Assembly (NCBI RefSeq): GCF_000264905.1
Contig: NW_006763152.1
Location: forward strand, 328,503 to 366,350
Reading direction: 5' to 3'
Source of the DNA: Stereum hirsutum FP-91666 SS1
Lineage: Eukaryota; Basidiomycota; Agaricomycetes; Russulales; Stereaceae
Length of the DNA: 37,848 nucleotides
The position numbers and the translations under genes were made by a program. Position 1 is the stretch's first letter. The number at the start of each line of letters is the position of its first letter. Shown piece by piece: positions 22,136 through 32,931 of this stretch. Under the pieces are notes generated by a model. The model was given only the letters and a program-made list of their open reading frames with translations. It was not told the DNA's origin and searched no databases.

Positions 22136-22759
22136 TGGTAGTTGAGCGAGCAGAGATGAGCCAAACGGTGACAGTCCATATATATGCCTGTGGAGAGCGG
22201 GATTCGGGAAATAACTGATGGTAGGAGGCGAAAGGAGGCTGAGACAATCCCGAGCGATGTGGATGATCAGATGGAAACCATACCTACGTGAGTGTCGACC
22301 TCGGCGATGAGATAGCACTGTATCAGGGTAGAACTATCATGGAATATCCTGTGCCCTTGTACCGTTGAGTAATCAATATGCTCAAACTCTTGACCAGTTG
22401 CTGGATGTGCGACGATCGAGTCATCCATTCAACATGAAACAACCACAGCCGGAAACATTGTGGACAAAGTACAAGATAACGGTATCCTGGGAACAACATA
22501 TGTTTCTTTCCAGCCAAAATTAAATTTGCAACCAACTCGCGAAAATAAGACATAGATGTGAGAAACAGTGAGTGTTTCATCGGCCAGCGTAAAGTGGCAT
22601 GATCAACCCACGGGACACGCAGCGTGATAGTAATTAGTATGTATAGTTTCGGGTCTTTTTGGGAATCGGATGACCGTGTAACATGGATTCACCGTGGGTG
22701 CACCTCGGAATTATATGGCGCCAGGATCGCAGGTGTAAGTTGAAATGCTAGAACGTGGG

Positions 22760-23363
22760 CTACGGAGCACGAGCAGGGTCAGGTCCAAATCGGGAAGGCG
22801 AGCGAACTTCCGCAGCGGTTCATGGGGTCCTGGAACTGTACGACCGGAGCCAGATACTTAAGATTGATATCCTAATATCTGTAATAGGTTGCCCGGGCCC
22901 CGTATAAGTAGTGGCTGTTAGAGACAAGTATGTTTAAAAGGGAACCAAGCGCACCACCTGTGGTCGGCGCCTCTTTCCGAGGCCTACTAAAGTATCGGTA
23001 CACGTAGAAGATCCAATTCAGAGAATAAGTAACGCCTCCGCACAGTCGAAGATGCCGATGAGAACCAGAATCGACGATTGTAGTGACAAGCGTGATCAAA
23101 AACCCGTAGAGAAAAACCATTTGACAAGGCCAGAAGCAGCAATCTTGAGAGCAATGATACGAGGGGCGCCGGCGTTGTTCCTGGTCTGCGGACCAGGCAT
23201 AGTAGATGCTGGTTGTAGGCGAGTGGTATTTAAGCTAGCGTGAGGCTGCGTGACAGCCACATTCAACAACGAAGGAGACAAGTGAGACCCCGGAAAGGCG
23301 CTGCCGCAGGCGGAGGAGCAAGTCCGACCCCGATTTGGACCTGACCCTGCTCGTGCACCGTAG
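22760..23363. repeat. Inverted repeat with 35-base arms around about 0.53 kb
   Basis: The arm at 22760-22794 and the reverse complement of 23329-23363 agree at 34 of 35 positions, with a 28-base perfect core (GCACGAGCAGGGTCAGGTCC and eight more bases). Weaker similarity continues inward. The spacer carries no recognisable ORF. This could be a foldback or MITE-like element, or two diverged copies of one repeat. Confidence 0.75.
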
Positions 23364-23476
23364 TGGGCTTTTACCGTGACGCGAACGAGAGTGGCGTGCT
23401 CTAGTTCAGTTATCAAAACTCTGCGCTCCAGCTTCAAGCCGGTCAGCGAACGACATGCCATCACCGGAGCACTCAC

Positions 23477-23597
23477 CCCGATAGACCTGAACACCATCGC
23501 AAGTTATGAAACCGTACAGGGATGCATGTGGGATGATCTGGTGTATACTTAGAGCAACCACAGGACCTGTAGACGATTGCATCAAGGGAGCTTGCAT
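23477..23597 (-). pseudogene. Possible first exon of a DUF6534-like membrane protein relic
   Basis: Reading from the ATG at 23597, MQAPLMQSSTG leads to PHASLYGFITCDGVQVYR and a GTGAGT donor after 23477. The LYG...Q/V.Y pattern resembles the first helix of DUF6534-type basidiomycete membrane proteins. A distant segment (GFLITLVTTIVDSG, about 23102-23061) could be a degraded later helix, but the middle is missing. Weak evidence. Confidence 0.25.
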
Positions 23598-24519
23598 TCG
23601 AACCTGAACAAAGAGGATGATGTGAGGCAACGAGCATAGCAAGGAGAGGTCAAACGTGATTAAATAAATGGAGGAGTACAGAAACAGATTGTGGACGAGA
23701 TACATATGAAACATACAACCACATTAGTTCTCCGCCCTTGACCGCCCCGTCATCATGATTATTACTGGACTACCCGCTCATCTTCATCAGAGTACTACGC
23801 CAATTCTCATACCCGACCACCTCGAAGTCCTCCATGTCAAAGTCTTTCGATCTCTCCTTCTCCCCTCTTCCACCTCAACTTCGAAAACTCCTTCGTCTAC
23901 CTTTCCAGCTACAGCTTCAGTGCATCGACATGATCTCTACTCACGTGCGTGTCTCCAAGCTGGCGCGATGACCAGCTCGTGGGGCTCGGTGTCTGTGAGG
24001 TGTGCGATTATGTGGGTGTGCACAGAAAAGAAAACACTTTCGACACACTACACTACATCGTTGAATGTGTCGTCAGAGAATGTGACTAGGAGATATCATT
24101 CCCCAGTGTGAAAGTAATGCAGAACAAATAGCGAATCGAGGTCAACCAGAAGGTGTAGTCCGATCAACTTCGAGCCTTGGATCTCGAGGACTTTAAGAGT
24201 AGATCAAAGTCAAGTTCTCGCGTGCAAGATATAGTGTCATCGCGGCCGAAAAAATACTGAGATACGAGTGTCTAGTAAAGAAGCCAAGCGAGCGTAGTTT
24301 GTAAGAGTGTTCTGAAAATCTTCAGCAAAGCTAGTCATGGAGTAGTCGAGCACAAGTATACAAATAAACAGGACGACCGGCGTGTTTCTATCCTACAGAG
24401 CATCAATGGCGCTTGAATGGCGCACCCAGGTCACAAGTTGCAAGCTAGTTTTTTGAGCTAATTCGACGCCACAGGACGCCACACAGTCATGGCGCTACTT
24501 ACGCCACCCACTCCTGAGC

Positions 24520-24530
24520 GATAAGATAAG
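24520..24530 (+). promoter_or_regulatory. Overlapping GATA-factor sites upstream of dipeptidase gene 2
   Basis: GATAAGATAAG is identical to the element upstream of gene 1, here about 230 bases before the ATG at 24761. A TATA-like stretch (TTTATACATAAATAT) starts near 24656. Confidence 0.4.
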
Positions 24531-24760
24531 ATCAAATTCCACCCAATTCTCCAAGTCGGTTCACACCAAACATTCACCATCCCGAACGAACGACTGCGAT
24601 CATACGAAAACAGAGTTCATGGACGCAGTCACCTGCTATCATGCTAGTGCTCAGTTTATACATAAATATCCCCAGACCGATGACTTGCACATTTAGCCCC
24701 TACTTTCATATCCTACCACGCTTGGCAACAGTCTTTTAATCTCCAGCCTGAGTCGTCCTC

Positions 24761-27287
24761 ATGTCGTCCTCACGTCCTCGGGAGATCGCCCCAGACTTCG
24801 ATGATAATAACACGCTAGGGGCGAGCACTCCTGGTGGCTCGTACCCTCGAGAAATCTCTGCTTTTTCTAAGGGCAACAATAACTCTGGTTTGAATACACC
24901 GACACCGGTCCCAACCCCAGCACCAGCACCAGAACAAGATAAAGAATCGGCGCCAGCACCAGCACCAGAACCAGAACCAACACCAGCACCAACCCCGACC
25001 ACAGCACCAGTCCCGACTCCAAACCGGATCGAGAACTGGATGGAGAACCCGGATCCGAACCCAGCCTCAATCCCTCCACCGCCGCACACCGAGCGTGACC
25101 CACTCCTACGCTCGTCCTCTGACCGCATCCGCAACATCTATGACATCGACGACGAAGACTCAGGTTACGCTCGGAGTCCAGTCCGCGCTTGCGTTAACCT
25201 CGTCCTGATCATAGTGTTCCTACTGGCTTTATGCTTGATGTTGTTCCACTACGATAGGATTCAGGATGGAGGGAAGAATTTGAGCGGTGGGTGGCCTTGG
25301 GGTGGACTTCCGAGGGACTCGAGGCAGGCAGCAGAGGTACTGTTGAGTCAGGCGCCTGTGATCGTGAGTGCTTGCTTGCTGTTTTGCATGTTGCCAGCGC
25401 TGTGCTGTATTGTTCGGCTCGACTCGGTTCTTGTCCTCTTGAGCTGATTGGAGTCACTCATGCATGTTCCTGCTCCGGTGGCTGTCTTCACCAGGACGGT
25501 CATATCGGTTCGTCATCACTCAATTCACTTCCTCGACTCCGCCAATGCCGATGCCAATTCCTAAATTCCTGAACAGACCTCCCCGACCTCGTCCGCAATC
25601 TCTACCACAACAACATCTCCTCCTTCGACCTCGAATCGCCCATGCCGGGCGAGGTCGATATCCCACGACTGAAAAAAGGCCGTGTCGGTAGCTTCTTCTG
25701 GAGCGTTTATGTCGATTGTCCGGGGAAGACGGAATGGGAGGAAGGCCCGGAGTTTTTGTGGCCTAGTTGGACTGTTAGGTGAGTCAGTGTCGGTTTAGGT
25801 CGCTCTATACATTTGTTTTTTGAAGGGTTGCTGAAGATGGGGACTTGAAGGGATACATTGGAGCAGATCGATGTAGCGAAATTGTTGATCGAGAAGTATG
25901 GTGACGTGCGTTATTTGGACATTATACGATTGATCATTGCAATGCTGATCTGCACCGAATATAGACCTTCGAGCAAGCTTTCACTGCTGCGAACATCGAA
26001 GACATAGTCCGTCGGGGCAAGATCGCTTCCTTGCTCGGCGTCGAAGGGTTCGTACACACCTCTCACAGAAGCCTCTCCAGTTTGATCGCCTCCAAATAAA
26101 TATCGCCATACTGATGGTTTTTGCTATCCGTCGTGCAATATCAGTGGCCATCAATTAGGCAACTCCCTCGCCGTCCTCCGCCAATATTACGCCCTAGGCG
26201 TCCGCTACGTGACACTCACTCATATGTGCCACAACGCATTCGCAGATTCAGGGGGTTTCATCGACGGCATCGAACCTGTACATGGCGGATTATCGTATGT
26301 GCCACCACCTCCCTTCCATCTTCCACCTTCCACCCGTCCCACCCTTCCCACCTCACCACCTCCAACCTCTCCAACCTCTCCCGTTCGCCTGGTCGCATGG
26401 CACAAAAACCACTAACTGTCCCACCTCATAATATCCAGCCCGCTCGGCCACGCCCTAGTCCACGAACTCAACCGCCTCGGAATGCTCATCGACATCTCGC
26501 ACGTCTCCGACTCCACCGCCCTCCAAACTCTCGACCTCACCCGCGCGCCCGTGATATGGAGCCATAGCAGTGCGAGGGGCGTATGGGACGTCGCGAGGAA
26601 CGTTCCTGATTTTGTGTTGCAGAGGTTGGGAGTGGATAGGGGGGAGGGCAGGGGAGCGGTGGATGGGGTTGTTATGGTACGTTTCGATGGATTCGTTCAT
26701 CTTTGGGGCGTTTTTGTTGATGTGGAGGATGCAATGTGCTGATTGGGTTGTGGATTGCAGATTAATTTTTATCCGGGCTTCGTCGCGGAAGAGGGCAAGG
26801 CGGACGTGAAAGCTGTGGCTGATCACGTAGAACATGTCGCTAACGTGACGGGGAGCAGGAAATAGTGAGTCTTCACGCCCGCATCCCTTTCTTCTCTCCG
26901 TATATCTACTAGAGTTTATTCTGACGTTGAATCGTGCAGTGTTGGAATAGGTAGTGACTTTGATGGAATCCCGACGGTTCCGAGGGGACTGGAAGACGTA
27001 TCGAAATATGCCAACCTCGTACGTGCCTTGTCATCAGCACTATCCCTTTCCCGCATCAAACATTGCCACATAATACTCAACACAAAACACCACTACCTCA
27101 TTCCCCATCATAAACCTCACAGGTCGCAGAGCTTCACTCCCGCGGCTGGGATAAATTCGACCTCGCAGGATTCACGGGCGCGAACCTCTTACGCGTCATG
27201 CACGGTGTGGAAGAGGTGGCGAGACAGATGAGGATGGATGGTGTGAGGCCTTCGATGGAAATTTATGAGAAGAGAGAGGATTTGTGA
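24761..27287 (+). CDS. Membrane dipeptidase (peptidase M19), gene 2
   Basis: Paralogue of the gene at 6911-9620 with the same ten-exon layout and identical intron phases. Exons: 24761-25363, 25495-25507, 25577-25778, 25851-25905, 25965-26047, 26145-26294, 26439-26676, 26761-26864, 26940-27018 and 27123-27287. They give 563 residues. The extra length is an N-terminal cytosolic region of about 144 residues with a Pro/Ala/Glu/Thr repeat (residues ~47-87), then ERDPLL (acidic dileucine) and a membrane segment at about 145-163. Zinc and active-site motifs are intact: DGH(I) from the 13-base exon 2 followed by [39 protein letters not shown] and GSDFDG. Introns are short, unlike gene 1. The exon 4 acceptor (TTGAAG) is weak but the phase requires it. 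It should cleave dipeptides at a membrane; vacuolar or endosomal location is inferred. Confidence 0.93.
24899..25024 (+). repeat. Imperfect coding repeat ([13 protein letters not shown])
   Basis: Short Pro-Ala, Pro-Glu and Pro-Thr units are encoded by repeated CCAGCACCA/CCAACC blocks in exon 1 of dipeptidase gene 2, between the N terminus and the membrane helix. Gene 1 and the relic lack it. It is likely a flexible, length-variable linker. Confidence 0.85.
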
Positions 27288-27608
27288 TTTTTGATAGAAT
27301 TAGTGGGCTGAGGATGGAGAGGGTTTATCCTTGCGCGAATGCCAGTGGGGCGTATATGTGTGTCGGTCCGGGAGGGTGATACTATGGACGTATTGAAGTG
27401 CGGCAATGCGGATGAAGAGGTTTGGAACGAACGGTTGGATGTTGGCTTGAGATTGACCTGCTTATGCTCGTTTACATAAGGACTTGAGTAGATATGTGCT
27501 ACGAGTAGAGCCATCCTGACGATGGTCCGTATCTTTCAGTCCCAGCGTGTAATAAGTGACGTTTGGACGATTTGTGTAGACTCCAGAACACAAAGACGGT
27601 GTGTTATT
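27288..27608. other. Intergenic region between dipeptidase gene 2 and tRNA-Phe
   Basis: 3' region of the dipeptidase gene. No gene or repeat is seen. Confidence 0.6.
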
Positions 27609-27681
27609 GCCGTGATAGCTCAGCTGGGAGAGCAACAGACTGAAGTTCTGGAGGTCGCCTGTTCAATCCAGGCTCATGGCA
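27609..27681 (+). tRNA. tRNA-Phe (GAA)
   Basis: A 73-base cloverleaf without intron. The acceptor stem GCCGTGA pairs with TCATGGC with one G-U pair. The D stem is GCTC/GAGC, the anticodon loop CTGAAGT carries GAA, the T arm is GCCTG-TTCAATC-CAGGC with a perfect stem, and the discriminator is A. Position 27-43 is an A/G mismatch, which is tolerable. Confidence 0.9.
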
Positions 27682-28056
27682 CATATCAAACACGCTGGCT
27701 ACGTTTTCATCAGCTAATATTCCCATAATAGCTTCCTTTTTTCGCGCCGTTCGGTGTGTGCATGCACAGCCCTCCTCAGCCCTTTCGCGGAACATATACT
27801 GGATTTCAACGACGCAGACGGAACACAGCGATGTTACTATACTTAATCTCAATGTCATGACGTGCAGGCTCATGCGGCATGCTGCACGCATCCTCCTTGC
27901 TTTCGCCTCATGTCGAACATGCACGATCTGCCGCCACCACTCATCCGCCTCTTATATGGCCGCTTTCTCTGTTCATGAATCCTTTGCACGGATTCGCTTT
28001 GAACCAACCCAGCTCGTCTTTGCTTCGACCACTCAGACGACATTGCACTAACGGAC
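27682..28056. other. Promoter/5' UTR region of the following gene
   Basis: No coding feature is seen. Pyrimidine-rich sequence precedes the ATG at 28057. Confidence 0.5.
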
Positions 28057-28965
28057 ATGGCCTCATCAGCGCCACGCATCGATACAGATGCCCGCTCTCG
28101 CCACAACAGTCTTCCCTCGAACTCTGTCCCCTTCCCAACGACACCTGTGGAAGAGCCACCATCGACAAACCATAATCACCATCACATTCCCGAGTCGCAG
28201 ACAGGACAGGGACAGTCCTCCGAGACGACAGCCCACAATGTACAATACAGAATGAACGACTACCCCGCCACCTACCCTTTCACCTCCCCCCGCCACTCCT
28301 CTCACTCCAACCCCAACCGCATCTCCTTCTCTTCCTCCTCCCCAGGCGCATCTCCATCCAAACGACCCCTCTCCGTTCCCGGACCTCGTCCCTCACACTC
28401 CATGACGAGAGCGTATTCGGCCTCTAGTATGCGGCACAGGCCGATCGATCAGCAGCTCAGTCCTGTGGCGGAGGAGTACGACCATCCGTTACATGGCTGG
28501 CAGGCACGTTTGCTCGTTCCTCCTGCGCCGAGGAGGAGTCGCACGAGTCTGAATCCGTATCCTTACTCGGATCCATATCATAATCGTCAGTCGGTTCATG
28601 GACAGGGTGGCGCGCCTTTCACTTCGGGTGGCACACCGCTCTCTTCGAATGGTCATATCCCTACGAGCGTCGACTCGTCAGCCCATTTCCACACGAACTA
28701 CGCCTACGACAGCCATAACCACAACCATGCCAATCCCTCCCCTCTCCCAGTCGACGACCTCACAGCCGCCATGATGTTAATGATGCCATCTCCAACTGCC
28801 GATCGTAAACGCATGGCCGAGAAGAACCGGAGAGCAGCGAGGACGAAGAAGAAGAGGGCTTCGAGGATCGGGGCGGGGTCTGGGGTGAAGCGGGTGGCGA
28901 GCGCGGCGGGGAGGGCGGTGATGGCGTTGAGGAGGGCGTTGGGGGCGAGGATGAGGCAGAGGTGA
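28057..28965 (+). CDS. Unrecognised intronless Ser/Pro/His-rich protein with a basic C terminus
   Basis: Single-exon reading of 302 residues from ATG 28057 to TGA. It is rich in Ser, Pro, His and Asn, including an NHNHHH run and DSHNHNHANP, and is likely disordered over most of its length. The last ~50 residues are strongly basic (RKRMAEKNRRAARTKKKRAS, then GRAVMALRRALGARMRQR) and could act as a nuclear localisation or nucleic-acid contact segment. Codon composition looks genic and no shadow frame is better. No domain is recognised. It superficially resembles the Ser-rich, Arg-rich gene at 10291-11721, but I see no alignable motif. Confidence 0.6.
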   Translation: MASSAPRIDTDARSRHNSLPSNSVPFPTTPVEEPPSTNHNHHHIPESQTGQGQSSETTAHNVQYRMNDYPATYPFTSPRHSSHSNPNRISFSSSSPGASPSKRPLSVPGPRPSHSMTRAYSASSMRHRPIDQQLSPVAEEYDHPLHGWQARLLVPPAPRRSRTSLNPYPYSDPYHNRQSVHGQGGAPFTSGGTPLSSNGHIPTSVDSSAHFHTNYAYDSHNHNHANPSPLPVDDLTAAMMLMMPSPTADRKRMAEKNRRAARTKKKRASRIGAGSGVKRVASAAGRAVMALRRALGARMRQR

Positions 28966-29376
28966 GGTGGTGGGTGATGGAAGGTCGTTCGAGGTTGAGG
29001 TGGGAGCAGGGTGGAGATGAGGGAAGATACGTATTTTGGGTTGCTGGAATGAACGAGGATGCGTGCTGAGGCGGGTTGTTATGCACATGTTCGGCTTAAA
29101 CTCGGCTTTGCTTTCTGAAGCTGGAAAGGATGTGTAGTCCTGTTAGACGGTTGAAGCCTTGAGATCTTGAGTGACATTTTCGTAGGAACGACGCACCGTG
29201 AATCCTTGGTCATCATCCTTCTCTTGTCTCCTTCGCCAATCTCTACTTCCACTTGTGATACCCCATACAAAAAACCAACTTCACACCAAACTCGAAAATA
29301 CCAAATAAAATCACTTCGACCGTCAATATTCGCAGTCCGTGTAAAAAAAAAAAAGTCGCCATTCTAGGAACAAATG
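28966..29376. other. Intergenic region
   Basis: 3' region of the preceding gene, ending with an A-run near 29343-29354. No gene is seen. Confidence 0.5.
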
Positions 29377-29499
29377 TCCCTCGATCTGGGTTCGAACCAG
29401 TCTCCGAGTTTGTGGTGCGAATAAGTATCTTTTATCGACATTGAGATTTCATGATGGATCACAAAGGGCACGGAGCACTACCAGTTGAGCTATCGAGGA
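29377..29499 (-). tRNA. tRNA-Lys-like sequence with large anticodon-arm insert (possible pseudogene)
   Basis: On the minus strand the ends form a full seven-pair acceptor stem (TCCTCGA with TCGAGGG, discriminator A). There is a canonical D arm (TAGCTCAACTGGTAGTGC) and a T arm CTGG-TTCGAAC-CCAG with one lost pair. The anticodon region reads CCGTG-CCCTTTG, which would place CTT (Lys) at 34-36, but position 33 is C instead of U. About 50 extra bases precede the 3' anticodon-stem half. It is therefore either an intron-containing tRNA-Lys whose folding I misplace, or a decayed copy. Confidence 0.5.
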
Positions 29500-29799
29500 C
29501 GTACTTTCTACAGGAGCGGTGAGGTTTGGAGTTGTGTTGATGTTGAGGTCTGTTGATGAGTAGGAACTGAGAGGTATGAGGAAAGGTCTGAATGCGTTTT
29601 GACTGGGAGTAGGTCAGTAGCTATGAAGTCTCTTGATTCGTTAGGTTTTGTGGAGATGCCCAGAGTCTGAACCAAGGTCGGATGAATGCAGCGCCAGCTC
29701 GTGCATATGCGATATCAAATAGTGAATAGATGCATTATATCTTACATATCATCGTTCTTGAACGTTTGATCGCCCAACCACTTATGTCTCACCGACAAT
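29500..29799. other. Intergenic region downstream of the enoyl-CoA hydratase gene
   Basis: No coding or structural feature is seen. Confidence 0.5.
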
Positions 29800-30999
29800 T
29801 CACGAATGCGTAAAGTTCGCCTTCCTCTTCTCCGTAAACGCACTCATGCCTTCCAGTAACAATCAGCCACTCCAGCCAATCACAAAGAACCACGAACCCA
29901 CTCACCCTCCTTTTGATCGCTCGTCGCAAACATCATATGGAAAAGCCTCCTCTCCGTCCTCAACCCCTCTATCAAGCTCCCCTCATAAGCCGCATTCACC
30001 GCCTCCTTCCCCGCCTGAACCGCCAACTGTCCCTTCCCCGCAATCACCTTCGCCATCTCTATTGCCTCTTTGACGACCTCGCCCTCTCCCTCCCCAACGA
30101 CGCGAGAAACTACGCCCCAGGCCTCGGCTTCACGCGCGGAGAAGTTGCGTCCGGTGAGGACGAGCTCCATCGTTCGTGATTTGCCGATGGCGCGGGCGAG
30201 GCGTTGGGTACCGCCTGCGCCGGGGATGACGCCGAGGTTGATTTCGGGTTGGCCGAATTTGGCGGTGGGGGAGGCGAGGATGATGTCGGTGGAGAGGGCG
30301 AGTTCGCAGCCGCCGCCGAGCTGGAGGAATACGATGAGGACGAGACGTGTGAATGTCTGTGGAAGAGCAAGATGGAGGAGTGGAGGTGAACGTACGGCGT
30401 AGCCGCTCACTGCGGCGATGATGGGTTTGCGGAGGTTGGTGATGGCCGTCCAGTTCTCGAGGAACTTATTCTTGTAGACGTCCGAGACTGGTTACATCCG
30501 AATGTGTGTGGATGTGTGTGGGCGCAGTGAGGTTGAGAAAGCCAAGGGAAAGTCAAGGGAAGACACGCACACTGTTTATCCCTCATCTCCTTGATATCCG
30601 CACCCGCTTTACATCCGTTCCAATGAGCATATGACCATTAATTGCTTCGAGAAAAATTGAAAGAAAAGTACCAGCGAACGCCTTCTCCGACCCCGTCAAC
30701 ACGATAGCTCCCACCTCCGGGTCCGCGTCGTAGCCAGCCAGCGCCTCGTTCAGTTCATCGAACAACGGTGAACATAAAGCATTAAGTGCTTTCGGACGGT
30801 TGAGTGTGATGAGTGCGACCGAAGGGTCAGGTTTCGACGTGAGAATGTACTCGTATTGTTTCGGTGCGGTTGAAGACATGAGACGGATGGTGCTGAGGTT
30901 GAGTTGAGTTCGGAGGGCACGGGTGGACGTGCGTGCGGATGAAGTTGAAGTCGAGGTTGATGCGCGTAATGAACGGGCGAGGATGGAAGACATAAGCAT
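29800..30999 (-). CDS. Mitochondrial short-chain enoyl-CoA hydratase
   Basis: Hydrates trans-2-enoyl-CoA to 3-hydroxyacyl-CoA in beta-oxidation and in branched-chain amino-acid breakdown, in the mitochondrial matrix. Five exons on the minus strand: 30999-30672, 30606-30571, 30487-30396, 30320-29906 and 29849-29800. They give 306 residues with every phase kept. The first ~40 residues are rich in Arg, Ser and Thr, like a mitochondrial presequence; a second ATG lies two codons in. The crotonase core shows [23 protein letters not shown] (oxyanion-hole loop, joined across intron 1), AAVSGYALGGGCEL and [20 protein letters not shown]. The two catalytic Glu are Glu158 and Glu178, twenty residues apart as in the rat enzyme. 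The C terminus matches the usual FTEKRKANF ending. No defect is seen. Confidence 0.95.
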
Positions 31000-31303
31000 G
31001 GGATGGGAGCTCGAGACGCTCGGAGGACAGGCCTTTTGTAGGATGCTGAGGGTGAGAGAACTTGACGCTCGGGCTGGCTGACAGGGGTTGCGGGGTACGG
31101 TAAGCCGAGTCTCCGAACCGGCTACTCGTGTGGCGAGAAGGACGGGCCACACTTTTTCCTAGATGCCGAATTCTGACGGGGAGTTTATCCATGTAGACCG
31201 ATGGAGACCGTTGTTCTTTCCAGTCACACAAACAACGTCGTCATTCTGGGTATAGGCATAGTACATCATAGAATAACAAAACCCCACTTCTGAGAACCTC
31301 ATC
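31000..31303. other. Promoter region of the enoyl-CoA hydratase gene
   Basis: Short gap between the start of the hydratase gene and the stop of array gene 1. No specific site is recognised. Confidence 0.5.
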
Positions 31304-32931
31304 CTACCACACCTCTTCCTTTCCTTTCCCCATCCAGACGTAAACAGAAGGAGGTATCTCGACAGCATCATACTCGTCATTGTGTTCCCAATACGCCATC
31401 TGAGACCGTATTCCAGGCCATGGTTGATCAGAAGCAGCCGTCATCCCCACGCTCTCCGATTGTCCAGTTTCGGTCCACGATGACAAAGAGAACGGCGGGG
31501 GTTGATTGGTGCATGAGGCTGCGTTAGATATGGATTGATGATATCGGGAAGACGAAGGGTATGGATATAGGTCCTCCCATGTGAGATGAGGATCGACCGA
31601 GGGTCTCGGTAGTTGTGATTCTTCATCCACAGGCTCAGAGTCCTCTCCAGACACCGTCGCTAAAAACGAACTGAAGAAGGATGTTGCTGTGCCGATGAGA
31701 GTCGCCGACGAACTTCGATAGGAAGACGTGTTTTCGTGGGGCGATTGAGACGGCGTAACAGAGGATGATGAGATCGCGAATTCGTTTGGCGACTGCACGA
31801 ATTCGTCGGAAAACGTATCGTCGGTCTCGTTTCTCCTTAGCGGCGCAAGTACGAGCTGTGGCAACGGCCGCTGGTCTCCTTGACTGTCATACTGGACTCC
31901 ATACCCCTCAACGAAACGCCCATTGGTCGTAGAAGGATCATGAGTCGTGTGCGAGAACGAAGATGTCGAAGTCGAAGGCGACGTATACTTTTCCCATCTC
32001 TCGGAGTCCGAAGTCAGATACGCAGGCGGCCCAACAGGCTCTGGGAGTGGTCGTGGAGGCGAAGCGCCGTCGGCTACGGCCTGTGTGTAGGATGGGAGGT
32101 CTGAGGGTTCTGAGCGGTCTTGCACGGCGTTGATGGTTGAGGCTGCTGGTGTAGGATGGATTCGTGAGTACGTCTAAAAGGATGTGAAGAGAAGAATGAG
32201 ATAGGGGACTTACCGTGATGGTATGAGGACGAGACGTCGTCATTGGCGGTATCGCCACAGAACTCAGTAGAGGCCACCGACCCAGCGTGATACGCCGGCG
32301 ACGGATCAAGAGAATCGACAGGTCTTCGAGTAACGTGGAATGTGTTCGTTCTGAGTCCCATCTCCGTCTCAGACACCTCGCTCTGTCTGCGAGCAGCCGT
32401 TAGCACCATTAATGTCTGCAGAGTCGGGGGACAGGCATACCTCTTCAATGATAACAACATATTGATCTCCACGATCCTCGCGATAACTTCATTCTTCATC
32501 CCTTCAACCTTATCCTTCTCCCTCAGAGACCACAAAATCATACCAACCCACCTTCCCAATGTCCCAATCCGCCCCTTCCCACCCACACCCCCATCCCCAC
32601 CTCTATCCCCACCATCACCGCAAAAACACCCCTCATACCCCAGTATCATCCCCCTCATCTCCTCCACCACCGACGTCGCTCTCAACACCGCCTCATGCAC
32701 CGCCCGTCTCGTATTCGGACATAACCTACAATCCACATGCGAATAGAGATTGGTGCGTATACAGTCGAGCGTCGAGGCTAGAGATTGGGTTTCGTGTGCG
32801 AGGGAAAGGTAGGATTGCGAGGAAGAGAGGGAGCGGATGAGGATGGAAATAAGAGTGGTGACGATCTGGGTGAGGGCGAGAATGTCGCCGAATGCACCGA
32901 ATGTGAAGGAGGCGGGGGAGGCGAGGGACAT
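31304..32931 (-). CDS. STAND-N-like helical-domain protein, array copy 1
   Basis: First of three tandem paralogues. Exons 32931-32441, 32386-32214 and 32145-31304 give 501 residues, phases 2 and 1. The N terminus (about 1-165) has FTFGAFGDILALTQI, several helices and a conserved Trp134 in ILWSL before KNEVIARIVEINMLLSLKR. This resembles the basidiomycete version of the fungal STAND N-terminal helical domain (PF17111-like; my recollection, not a search). The tail is Ser/Thr/Pro-rich and disordered, with DLPSYTQAV and GPPAYLT (LPxY/PPxY, WW-domain-type motifs) and a final EIPPSVYVW segment. No NACHT, NB-ARC or repeat domain follows. Intron 1 sits at the same position (after K/A-R) in all three copies. 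Function unknown; a signalling or cell-death adaptor role is inference. Confidence 0.75.

Larger units (their letters stand above)
22136..24519. other. Intergenic region with relics only
   Basis: Apart from the inverted repeat 22760-23363 and a possible membrane-protein exon at 23477-23597, I find no gene. An ORF at 23755-24111 (plus) begins with an ATG but has no recognisable motif. Confidence 0.45.

Noticed and set aside
22872..23120. Minus-strand ORF with hydrophobic stretch as a membrane protein gene
   Set aside because: No start or splice context gives a complete protein; at most a decayed helix, already noted with the 23477-23597 exon.
6797..27287. Two M19 dipeptidases plus an O-methyltransferase as an epidithiodioxopiperazine (gliotoxin-like) toxin cluster
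   Set aside because: Such clusters contain a dipeptidase and methyltransferases, but also an NRPS, glutathione transferase and thiol oxidase; none is present here, the genes lie far apart, and both dipeptidases look like housekeeping membrane enzymes.
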